A stretch of 14,044 bases of DNA from CAZPMT01 sp964587655 (GTDB taxonomy: Bacteria > Hydrogenedentota > Hydrogenedentia > Hydrogenedentales > SLHB01): assembly GCA_964587655.1 (NCBI GenBank), contig CAZPMT010000145.1:1-14044 (forward strand). The letters are read 5' to 3'. Numbering within the stretch: position 1 is the first letter of the stretch; every line of letters begins with the position of its first letter. The notes below the pieces were generated by a model. The model ran no database searches, was not told where the DNA came from, and saw nothing but the letters and a program-made list of their open reading frames with translations. The position numbers and the translations under genes were made by a program. Positions 5,604 through 12,257 of this stretch are shown in pieces.

Positions 5604-7214
5604 GTGAATAGATTGCGCCGAATGGTTCTATGGGGAATCGTGGGCGGCCTGTGCGTCATCGGACAGGCATACGCAGCGGGCACACTGCAATGGGCCGAGA
5701 TTGACGTGGCGCTGCGTCCGGACTACAAGGCGACCGTCACGTACAGCGTGTGCTGGCGGTCGAACGGGGGCCTGCACGGGTTCTATTTCGAGGGTGCGGA
5801 AGAGAAGCCAATCTTTGACACGGCGAACGCGCGGGCGTTTTACGACGACAACAGGCAGAGTTTGCCTTTGTCGATCACGCCGGTAACGTCTCGCAAGTGG
5901 GACGTCGTGCTGGCCGGCGGCAAGGCGATCGATTCGGGCAACGTCATCTTCAAATTCGACTACGCGACGGATTTCGCGAAGTCCGGTCATATGGGGGAAA
6001 CCAAGTCCGAGCAGTTCGGCGAGTTGATCTTCTTCAATTGGTCGCCCGTCCAATGGGACGCGCCGATGGATCACTATACGGTCCGAGTGTATTACCCGAT
6101 CGAGGTCCAGCCCGGCGAACTCACTATGCAGCAGATGGACACGTACGGCTTCAAGACGGAGCCGTTCATGAACAAGGAGTATCTGATCTCCTACCTTGGC
6201 CAGGAGGACAAAGGAAAGAACTGGCTGACGATCCGCCTGCACCGAAAGAATCCGCCGCCGCAATATCACTTCCGCATCCAGCAATACATAGACCGCGAAT
6301 ACTTCGATGCGCCGCGTGCGGAAGTAGAGCAGTCCCGCCCGGTCCAGAACCAGGCCCTGATGCAACGCCGTTCGCGGGCCACACCGCCTGCACCGGCCTT
6401 TGGCAGGATACCGCGTGGACCGGCCGTCGCGCTGGCGGCGGTTCTGCTCGCTGGCGCGTTGCTGGTCATGTCGGCAAAGCATCGGTCGATGCTCCGTGCG
6501 CGTGACGGTCTGAGCGAGGTGCAGTGGGCGCGAAACGACTGGATCCCGCCGAAGATCGAGTTGTCGTCGTTCCGAAAGCCGGGCAAGATCGCCGAACTCG
6601 ATATCTACGAGGCGTGCATTCTTTGCGATGTGCCTTTCGCCACGGTCCTCAGCGCGATCGTCGGGCGGCTCGAGACCTTGGGCGCTATCCGCGTCGCCGG
6701 CATGAATCCGTTTCGGACAAGCACGCTGCAACCCAATCCATCCCTCACCAACCCCTACGAGCAGGCCGTGTTTACGTTCATCGTCAGCGACGGCGACCTC
6801 AGCCGCGCGGAAATGGACGAGGTCTTCCGTTCCGTGTGCACGAACCTTCAGCGCAAGGCGTGGGACTGCGACGTCGACGCCACAAAGGCGCACTACCAGG
6901 AGATGGTCGCGCAGATCCTCCCGCCGAAAACCGAGCAGCCCGCGGAAGAAGTCCAGCCCGGGCGGCGCTACTACTATCAAGACTACTATTGGCTTCACCA
7001 TCCCGCCTACTACGCAAACCAATTCGACACGCCCGTGAGCCAGATGAGTTATTCGCAGTTCCTCAGTTCCGACAAGTGCTTCGAGGGATGCTTCACGCAT
7101 TCCGCGTGTCACGACGCATGCCACGACGCATGCCATTCCGCGTGTCATTCCGCATGTCATTCGGCGTGTCACTCGGCGTGCCACTCGGCGTGCGTCAGCG
7201 GAGGCTCGCACTGA
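5604..7214 (+). CDS. DUF2207-like membrane protein with C-terminal (H-S/D-A-C)x8 tail, probable radical-SAM substrate
   Basis: A protein of 536 residues from the GTG at 5604. This start is chosen because it has GGAG 10 nt upstream and gives a compact signal peptide (residues 1-24, NRLRR then a hydrophobic core ending AYA). ATG 5571 and ATG 5589 are alternatives. Residues 26-235 resemble the extracytoplasmic beta domain of DUF2207 (YciQ-like) proteins: GLHGFYFEG, then FKFDYATDF, then FFNWSPVQWDAPMDHYTVRVYYP. A single helix spans about 272-290. Residues 310-440 (DWIPPKIELSSF, then a small helical domain) match the cytoplasmic DUF2207 part. A Tyr-rich stretch (454-474) precedes the tail. Cysteines are at 492, 496, then 502 to 530 exactly every four residues, in HSAC or HDAC units. 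The radical SAM gene starts 1 nt after the stop. I infer that this is the maturase substrate; a metal-binding tail is the alternative. Confidence 0.8.
   Translation: MNRLRRMVLWGIVGGLCVIGQAYAAGTLQWAEIDVALRPDYKATVTYSVCWRSNGGLHGFYFEGAEEKPIFDTANARAFYDDNRQSLPLSITPVTSRKWDVVLAGGKAIDSGNVIFKFDYATDFAKSGHMGETKSEQFGELIFFNWSPVQWDAPMDHYTVRVYYPIEVQPGELTMQQMDTYGFKTEPFMNKEYLISYLGQEDKGKNWLTIRLHRKNPPPQYHFRIQQYIDREYFDAPRAEVEQSRPVQNQALMQRRSRATPPAPAFGRIPRGPAVALAAVLLAGALLVMSAKHRSMLRARDGLSEVQWARNDWIPPKIELSSFRKPGKIAELDIYEACILCDVPFATVLSAIVGRLETLGAIRVAGMNPFRTSTLQPNPSLTNPYEQAVFTFIVSDGDLSRAEMDEVFRSVCTNLQRKAWDCDVDATKAHYQEMVAQILPPKTEQPAEEVQPGRRYYYQDYYWLHHPAYYANQFDTPVSQMSYSQFLSSDKCFEGCFTHSACHDACHDACHSACHSACHSACHSACHSACVSGGSH
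7098..7193 (+). repeat. In-frame 12-nt tandem repeat, 8 units, encoding His-(Ser/Asp)-Ala-Cys
   Basis: There are eight 12-nt units. Units 2 and 3 are identical (CACGACGCATGC), units 7 and 8 are identical (CACTCGGCGTGC), and units 1 and 4 are identical. Elsewhere the differences are mostly synonymous (CAT/CAC, TCC/TCG, GCG/GCA, TGT/TGC); the only amino-acid change is Ser to Asp in units 2 and 3. This pattern suggests expansion by local duplication with the protein sequence kept under selection. Confidence 0.9.
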
Positions 7215-7215
7215 C

Positions 7216-8622
7216 ATGGCCGCGACCATCGAATGCCCGCCTATCGAGTGGATCGACGAATACGTCGCGCGGCTGCGCGATTACGTCTTCGTGCGCGAGG
7301 AGGACTGCCTTCTCATCAAAGTCCCCAACGAGGCGCACAAGCTGAACGAAGGCGGCGTGCGCGTGCTGAAGCGGCTGCTCGACGGCGAGAGCGTGCTGGG
7401 GCTTTGGGCGTCATACGGATCGACGCCCGATGTGCGGCGCGACCTGTATGCGTTCTTCGTGGGCCTGAAGCAGGTCTTGCAGGGATGCGTGAATGAGCGC
7501 CGCTTGCCGGAAGGCGTGACGACGCGCCCGTTCGCGCTCGGATTCAACGCGTTGCCGGTGTTGAGCGAACTCGCGGTGACGTACCGCTGCAACCTCGCCT
7601 GCAAGTTCTGCTACGCGGGTTGCTCCTGCAAGAAGGAGATGGACGCAGACGGCGAAGTGTCCACGAAAGAGGCATGCCGCATCCTGGACATCATCCGTCG
7701 CGAGGCGCAGACGCCCAGCATAAGCTTCACGGGCGGCGAGCCGCTGCTGCGCGATGATCTCCGCGTTCTGATCCGCCACGCGCGGCATGAACTCGGCATG
7801 CGCGTGAACCTGATCACGAACGGCACTCTAATCGACGCGGCCACCGCGCGAAACTTGCGCGACGCGGGACTCCATAGCGCGCAGGTCAGTCTCGAATCAC
7901 CGGAGGCGGACATCCATGACGCCCTGACGCGGGTGGACGGCTCGCACCATGCGTCGGTCGCGGCCATACGGTATCTGCGCGAGGCCGGCGTGTCCGTTCA
8001 CACGAACACAACTGTCAATCGCGTGAACCGCGAATCGGCGATGAAGATGCCAGAGTTTGTGCGCGCCATGGGGCTCGAACGTTTCTCGATGAACCTCGTC
8101 ATACCGGCAGCCCGCGGCGGAGATGCCGGCATCTACCTGACGTATACCGAAGCCGCGGAATTCATCCCCCACATTCGCGAGGAAGCCCGTTACAGCGGCG
8201 TCGAATTCATGTGGTACTCCCCCACTCCGCTGTGCATCTTTAATCCGGTCGCGCACCAACTCGGCAACAAAGGCTGCGCCGCGTGCGACGGCCTCCTGTC
8301 GGTATCGCCCACCGGCGACGTGCTGCCCTGTTCGAGTTGGCCGGAGCCTGTCGGCAACTTGCTGCACGGCCCGTTCCGCGCGATCTGGGATTCCGCCAGA
8401 GGACGCTGGCTGCGCGAGAAACGATTCGCGCCGGACGCGTGCAGGGCGTGCGAAGACTTCGCATTGTGCCAGAGCGGCTGCCCACTCTACTGGCGTCACT
8501 TTGGATACGCGGAATTGCAGGGCGCTGCCGCATTCAACTTGCCCGATCCGTCAGATCCGTCCGATCCGTCAGATCCGTCGAACATCCCAAGGAGAACAGC
8601 CCATGCTACTGCCGGCCGCTGA
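7216..8622 (+). CDS. Radical SAM/SPASM peptide-maturase-like enzyme with N-terminal PqqD-like domain
   Basis: A 468-residue cytosolic iron-sulfur enzyme. Residues 22-90 (EEDCLLIKVPNEAHKLNEGG, then LLDGESVLGLW and DVRRDLYAFFVGLKQVL) fit the PqqD-like RiPP recognition fold that grips a substrate leader. The radical SAM core follows: C125-x3-C129-x2-C132 (CNLACKFC) binds the SAM cluster, with GGEP at 173-176. The SPASM domain is close to canonical: C357-x9-G-x4-C372, then C409-x2-C412-x5-C418-x3-C422. The last expected cysteine after C422 is absent; C340 and C354 are possible substitutes, and C136 and C138 are extra. GGAGG (7200-7204) lies inside the end of the preceding gene. Family members install thioether, C-C or other links in Cys-rich peptides. 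The neighbour's Cys tail is the obvious substrate. The C-terminal DPSDPSDPSDPS comes from a 9-nt repeat. Confidence 0.9.
   Translation: MAATIECPPIEWIDEYVARLRDYVFVREEDCLLIKVPNEAHKLNEGGVRVLKRLLDGESVLGLWASYGSTPDVRRDLYAFFVGLKQVLQGCVNERRLPEGVTTRPFALGFNALPVLSELAVTYRCNLACKFCYAGCSCKKEMDADGEVSTKEACRILDIIRREAQTPSISFTGGEPLLRDDLRVLIRHARHELGMRVNLITNGTLIDAATARNLRDAGLHSAQVSLESPEADIHDALTRVDGSHHASVAAIRYLREAGVSVHTNTTVNRVNRESAMKMPEFVRAMGLERFSMNLVIPAARGGDAGIYLTYTEAAEFIPHIREEARYSGVEFMWYSPTPLCIFNPVAHQLGNKGCAACDGLLSVSPTGDVLPCSSWPEPVGNLLHGPFRAIWDSARGRWLREKRFAPDACRACEDFALCQSGCPLYWRHFGYAELQGAAAFNLPDPSDPSDPSDPSNIPRRTAHATAGR
8545..8580 (+). repeat. Four tandem 9-nt units GATCCGTCN inside the radical SAM gene
   Basis: GATCCGTCA, GATCCGTCC, GATCCGTCA and GATCCGTCG follow one another in frame and encode Asp-Pro-Ser repeats just before the stop. 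They lie after the last SPASM cysteine. The period and copy number equal those of the intergenic array at 12068-12103, which suggests the same kind of short repeat has expanded or inserted at gene ends. Confidence 0.9.
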
Positions 8623-9556
8623 ACGACGGGGCGACATCTGCTTCCATGTCCTCAAAGGACTTCCTTATTCCGTGCGGCTCGCCCTATCGTTTTCCCTGAT
8701 CGCGCTCGGATTCGCGATGCAGATAGTCCTCGCCCAATCCCTTTTCTGGGTCGGCGTCGCCGTGGTACTTGCAGGCGTGCTGCCGCTGCTCACCAAAGGC
8801 TACCAGAACGTCGTTCGCACAACCGGAAAGGCCGAGGACTGGCGCCCGGTCCATCGCGACGAGATCCAGCGCATTCTCGACGTGGCCAAACGCCAGAGAC
8901 GGTGGGATCGCGACTTGTTCGATATCACTTCCTGGCAAGGCGTGATATCGCTCATACTGCTTTCCGCGGGCGTATACGCCGCGACATTTCACTTCATTCG
9001 GACGTCCGAATCCCTGGCGATCATGATCGCCTGCAACACGGCCGCCGTCTTCCTTCCGTTCTGGTTCACCGGCGCGCGGCGAATACTCAAGAACGACAAG
9101 TTGGTCGTAAAATGCAACCTGCTCCTCCAACTGGCCGACACGCTCAAGTCCGCCCCGCGAGACGGCGAGGAGTTCCAGTTCCAGCTTCAAACCTCGCGCG
9201 TCAAGGGACAAGAGGCAGATGTTCCGTGCGACGTCAAGGGGCTCGTCATATACGCAAACGCCCCGGAAGGCTTCCTCGGCGTCCAGGTGCAAGTGTCCAT
9301 CAACAGCGTTCAGGGGACCGACTACCCCTACTGCTACTGCGTGATCGTCGCCCGGCCCGAGTTCACCGCGAAACGACCCCTCGCCCTGTTGCCCCCACCC
9401 CGGAAAGTCGTTATCGAGTCGCAATCCAGCAAAGGCGTTGACATTGTGGTAATCCGCCAGGAAACCACCCGCAACAGCGGCTACCAAACCAAACCCGCCG
9501 CCGCCCAGGCCATCTTCACCTACGCCGTCGCTGAAGCCCGCCGGCTTGCCGCATAG
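8603..9556 (+). CDS. Four-helix membrane protein of unknown function, last gene of the radical SAM operon
   Basis: A 317-residue inner-membrane protein that I cannot assign to a family. The start is fixed by AAGGAGA (8589-8595) 7 nt before the ATG; the frame is open further upstream but inside the radical SAM gene. Four hydrophobic segments are visible at about 25-43, 46-63, 111-130 and 137-157, in two hairpins separated by a charged segment (RTTGKAEDWRPVHRDEIQRILDVAKRQRR in parts, 72-100). The C-terminal 150 residues form a soluble domain with alternating strands (FQFQLQTSRV, GVQVQVSINS, CYCVIVARPEF, KVVIESQSS) and should face the cytoplasm with the N-terminus. The start overlaps the radical SAM gene by 20 nt, so translation is coupled. 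By context it may present, anchor or export the modified protein; that is inference. Confidence 0.75.
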   Translation: MLLPAAERRGDICFHVLKGLPYSVRLALSFSLIALGFAMQIVLAQSLFWVGVAVVLAGVLPLLTKGYQNVVRTTGKAEDWRPVHRDEIQRILDVAKRQRRWDRDLFDITSWQGVISLILLSAGVYAATFHFIRTSESLAIMIACNTAAVFLPFWFTGARRILKNDKLVVKCNLLLQLADTLKSAPRDGEEFQFQLQTSRVKGQEADVPCDVKGLVIYANAPEGFLGVQVQVSINSVQGTDYPYCYCVIVARPEFTAKRPLALLPPPRKVVIESQSSKGVDIVVIRQETTRNSGYQTKPAAAQAIFTYAVAEARRLAA

Positions 9557-9590
9557 ACACCCTGCGTCACGCGACACAATCCCGGAGCAA

Positions 9591-10400
9591 TCAGCCCAAC
9601 GCGACATCCAATACCATCATTATGGCAAAGCCGATCATTACGCCGATGGTCGGGATATCGGTATCTCCCTTGCGCTGTGCTTCAGGGATGAGTTCCTCGG
9701 CAACGACGAAGATCATTGCGCCTGCGGCGAATGCCAAAGCGTAAGGCAGGATTGGCCTCATCACCATGACGGAGAGAGCGCCGAGTACGCCGGCTATCGG
9801 TTCCACCACCCCGGAAAGCTGTCCGCAGAAAAAGCTCTTATGCATGGACATGCCCTCGCGGCGCAGCGGCATAGCCACGGCCGTTCCCTCGGGGAAGTTC
9901 TGCAGACCGATGCCAACGGCAAGGGCGACTGCACCGCCCAGCGTGGCCCCGGATATGCCGCTGGCCACCGCGCCGAAAGCCACGCCGACAGCCAATCCTT
10001 CAGGAATGTTGTGCAGCGTTATCGCCAGGACGAGCAGGGTGCTCCGCTGCCACGATGTCTTGATGCCCTCCGCCTGGGACACAGCAAGTCCCACGTGAAG
10101 ATGCGGCAGTATTTTGTCAATCGTCCAAAGGAATGCGCCTCCGCTCAAGAAGCCGATGGTTGCGGGCAACCATTCCGGAACGCCCAGTTCGGCGCTCAGT
10201 TCGATTGCTGGCGCCAAGAGCGACCAGAAGCTCGCGGCAATCATGACGCCTGCCGCCATCCCCAGCATGCCGTCGAGAAAGCGTTGATTGATGGTCCGAG
10301 TAAAGAAGACCAAGGACGCTCCGAGCGCGGTGACGAACCACGTGAACAAGGTCGCCAGCAAGGCCTGCAGGATGGGATTCAATTCGCTGATCAGTTGCAC
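9591..10400 (-). CDS. ZIP-family divalent metal transporter, GufA type
   Basis: A 269-residue inner-membrane transporter with about eight helices that probably moves Zn2+ or other divalent cations into the cytoplasm. The family motifs are complete: HNIPEG (130-135) in the fourth helix and QNFPEG (167-172) in the fifth. These supply the binuclear metal site, and EELIPE (235-240) completes the usual set. The ends EAQRKGDTDIPTIGVMIGF and MMVLDVALG match the GufA/ZupT branch. A short His pair (HLH, 100-102) lies in the loop before it. The start is GTG with GGAGG 8 nt upstream (10409-10413 on the plus strand). It converges on the radical SAM operon with only 34 nt between, so it is not part of that transcript. 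Confidence 0.93.
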   Translation of the reverse strand: MQLISELNPILQALLATLFTWFVTALGASLVFFTRTINQRFLDGMLGMAAGVMIAASFWSLLAPAIELSAELGVPEWLPATIGFLSGGAFLWTIDKILPHLHVGLAVSQAEGIKTSWQRSTLLVLAITLHNIPEGLAVGVAFGAVASGISGATLGGAVALAVGIGLQNFPEGTAVAMPLRREGMSMHKSFFCGQLSGVVEPIAGVLGALSVMVMRPILPYALAFAAGAMIFVVAEELIPEAQRKGDTDIPTIGVMIGFAIMMVLDVALG

Positions 10401-10468
10401 GCCGTAATCCTCCGGATTCGCCTTCCGTGCCGCCTGTGAAGCGTCTAGCGGATCGACCGCAAACGGAG

Positions 10469-10489
10469 GCGCAGACTGGCAGTCTGTGC
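10469..10489 (-). terminator. Short hairpin between the YidR-like and ZIP genes
   Basis: GCGCAGACT (10469-10477) pairs with AGTCTGTGC (10481-10489) around GGC, nine pairs including one G-T. It lies about 90 nt past the end of the minus-strand YidR-like gene and upstream of the ZIP gene. There is no clear U-run, so it may instead be an intergenic palindromic repeat. The rest of the 10401-10580 gap shows nothing. Confidence 0.4.
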
Positions 10490-10580
10490 GTCCATCTTAT
10501 CCGATCTTTTCACAAGCTTTCTTGCCGCTTTACTCTTGCTTCCTCACGAACGCACAACTCCCGGCCCCATGCAGGCTCCG

Positions 10581-11936
10581 TCATCGATGCGCCATCTTGG
10601 CGGCAACGTCCAACACGAAGATCTGCGACAGGTCGGCGCCGGTGCATGTCTTGACAGGCTTTCCATCCTTGTCGGACGTGGAGACCAGTCTTGTGAAGGC
10701 CAGCGTCTTGCCGTCAGGTGAGACCACCAACTCATTTCGAGCAGGAGCTTCCTTGCCAGTAAGGAACACGGGGTCTCCAAGATTCCTTCCCGCCGTTCGA
10801 CTGGCGACGACGGCGTTTCCGCTCGTGCAGAAGACCCAGTCGCCGCTCGGATGCCAGCGGAGACCCGGACCCGCGCCTTTGGGAAGATGTGTAACCTGGA
10901 TCGGGCGCTTAGTGAGATCGGGACTCTCGTCGGATCCATCGGAAGCGACGGCGAAGAGCTGTGTCGAGCCGTCCTGGGCGTGGCCGTAATAGGCAATCCT
11001 TTGACCGCCTGCTGACCCGCGCACCGTGCCGCCTGCCCACGCATGAGTCAGGCGTCGCACGCGCACGCCCTTCGGCGGTGAAGGAAACCGCGTGGCCGAA
11101 CCGGAATGGGCGGTCGTGATGTCCACGTCCGCTGGCACGTCAACCACGAACAGCGATTCCTCGTACGTCACTCCGTCGGGGTTGCGGACCTTACCGATAA
11201 AGGCGCGCATGAGGCCCTTTGCACCGACCCAGGAATCCGCGTAGGCCTTTTCGATCTCGCCGGGCTTGGCCGTTTCTTTGGCCGCGACAGGCACGAGGAT
11301 CGCGAAGTAGTGCGTCGCGCCTTTAGGCGACTTCGGGTTTGTCTCCACATAGCCGATCGTCCGGTCGTACTGCGGCAGGAGGAAATCATCGTAAGTGAAA
11401 CCGATCCGTTTCCCGTCGAGCGAGTACTCGTGCCGATGCGTGCCGCCGCGATGAGCGCCCGGAAGTGTATCGCGCGCGGTCTCGATATCGCGCAGATCGA
11501 GCCACGCACCTTTTCCGCTGCCGTCCGCTTCAACCTCCATGCCGCACCGGTTCGGCTTTGCGTATGGGCCACGTTTGGGCACTTCCTCGACTGGCGGGCC
11601 ATGAATGAAGGCCACCTTGTTCGCCACGGGACAAAATGAGGCCGCGCCCACGCCCGGCGCAGGCCGTTCACCCGTTACCGACTTGTCCGGCTTGTAGAGG
11701 ACGGTCTCGATCCCGGTCGCAATCTCGGCTTTCTCGATCGTCTGACAGTTGTCGATCCCCGGACCCAGCATGTCCCGAGTGTCGTAGCAGAGGAACCTGC
11801 CATCCATCGAGAAGTTGTCGTTGTTGTCGAGACAGTGGTTCTTGGGCGAGAACGTGATCTGCCGTTCCTCAGACCAAGCCGAACCAGCGAGCAACACAAG
11901 GCACACGATGGCAACTCGCAACAGGACAAAGTCCAT
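10581..11936 (-). CDS. Secreted YidR/DUF3748-family TolB-like beta-propeller protein
   Basis: A 451-residue protein related to E. coli YidR (DUF3748), a predicted six-bladed TolB-like beta-propeller of unknown function. The match starts just after the signal peptide: RQITFSPKNHCLDNNDNFSM, then GRFLCYDTRD, as in the family's 'QITFxPxNHxLxNxxxxSxDxxWLxFDxR' opening. NKVAFIHGP, AHRGGTHRHEYSLDGKRIGFTYDD, RAFIG and ESLFVVDVP follow in family order. Blade repeats such as 'SPDGKTLAFTRL' are visible near the C-terminus. Residues 1-22 form a Sec signal peptide (LLRVAIVCLVLLAGSAWS), so this copy is exported. AGGGAAGG lies just upstream of the ATG. It probably has its own transcript; the ZIP gene follows 180 nt downstream on the same strand. 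Confidence 0.85.
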   Translation of the reverse strand: MDFVLLRVAIVCLVLLAGSAWSEERQITFSPKNHCLDNNDNFSMDGRFLCYDTRDMLGPGIDNCQTIEKAEIATGIETVLYKPDKSVTGERPAPGVGAASFCPVANKVAFIHGPPVEEVPKRGPYAKPNRCGMEVEADGSGKGAWLDLRDIETARDTLPGAHRGGTHRHEYSLDGKRIGFTYDDFLLPQYDRTIGYVETNPKSPKGATHYFAILVPVAAKETAKPGEIEKAYADSWVGAKGLMRAFIGKVRNPDGVTYEESLFVVDVPADVDITTAHSGSATRFPSPPKGVRVRRLTHAWAGGTVRGSAGGQRIAYYGHAQDGSTQLFAVASDGSDESPDLTKRPIQVTHLPKGAGPGLRWHPSGDWVFCTSGNAVVASRTAGRNLGDPVFLTGKEAPARNELVVSPDGKTLAFTRLVSTSDKDGKPVKTCTGADLSQIFVLDVAAKMAHR

Positions 11937-12067
11937 AAGCCTTCCCTCTACAATCCGGTAGTCTTGTCCAAGGGTACAATTTCGCAGCTACGGACGCAAG
12001 ACGGTGTATAAGGTAAGGGGTTCACGTCTCGAAATTGGCCTTCATCCGCCTGGTGAGTCTCGTTCTC

Positions 12068-12103
12068 GTCCACGTCGTCCACAAAGTCCACTTCGTCCAC
12101 GGT
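12068..12103 (+). repeat. Intergenic tandem array of four 9-nt GTCCACNNN units
   Basis: GTCCACGTC, GTCCACAAA, GTCCACTTC and GTCCACGGT are consecutive. The array sits in the 321-nt gap (11937-12257) between the divergent YidR-like and sigma-54 regulator genes. Its period and copy number match the GATCCGTCN array at 8545-8580. Apart from this array and the promoter region at 12156-12217, I see nothing else in the gap. Confidence 0.88.
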
Positions 12104-12155
12104 TCTGACAATTCCTCTCGGCCTCAACCGTGGGACTTCCGTACGTTTTCGTATG

Positions 12156-12217
12156 AACTTCTTCCGCCGAGGAAGTTGACTTTGCCCTTCGCATTTCCTA
12201 CCATGACGTAGGAAATG
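12156..12217 (+). promoter_or_regulatory. Candidate promoter with perfect inverted-repeat operator before the sigma-54 regulator
   Basis: TTGACT (12176-12181), a 17-nt spacer and TACCAT (12199-12204) form a candidate sigma-70 promoter. Over its -10 and start site lies a perfect inverted repeat: CATTTCCTAC (12192-12201) and GTAGGAAATG (12208-12217), six bases apart. A weaker hairpin, AACTTC/GAAGTT (12156-12177), overlaps the -35. A dimeric regulator on the repeat would block transcription. The downstream protein itself, with its Fis-type helix-turn-helix, is a possible binder. Confidence 0.6.
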
Positions 12218-12257
12218 GACTGCTATTAACGTCCTCTACACGCCGGGGCGCAATCGA

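Noticed and set aside
7098..7193. CHSACH units read as heme c sites (C-x3-C-H)
   Set aside because: Heme c attachment occurs outside the cytoplasm at CxxCH. The predicted single helix after a signal peptide places this tail in the cytoplasm, and a radical SAM gene, not cytochrome maturation genes, is adjacent.
7098..7193. CRISPR-like array
   Set aside because: Units of 12 nt are directly adjacent with no spacers and are in frame within a gene. The 9-nt arrays at 8545 and 12068 fail for the same reason.
5628..7229. 533-codon open frame on the minus strand antisense to the Cys-tail gene
   Set aside because: It is a GC-rich shadow frame. The plus frame has a signal peptide, domain similarity and ribosome site, while the antisense translation has no recognisable domain and is Arg/Val-rich.
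9546..10439. 297-codon plus-strand frame opposite the ZIP gene
   Set aside because: Its translation is low in hydrophobic residues and His/Gln/Arg-rich without motifs, while the minus strand has all ZIP signatures.
11106..11639. 177-codon plus-strand frame opposite the YidR-like gene
   Set aside because: It is a shadow of the minus-strand gene, with no domain and no ribosome site.
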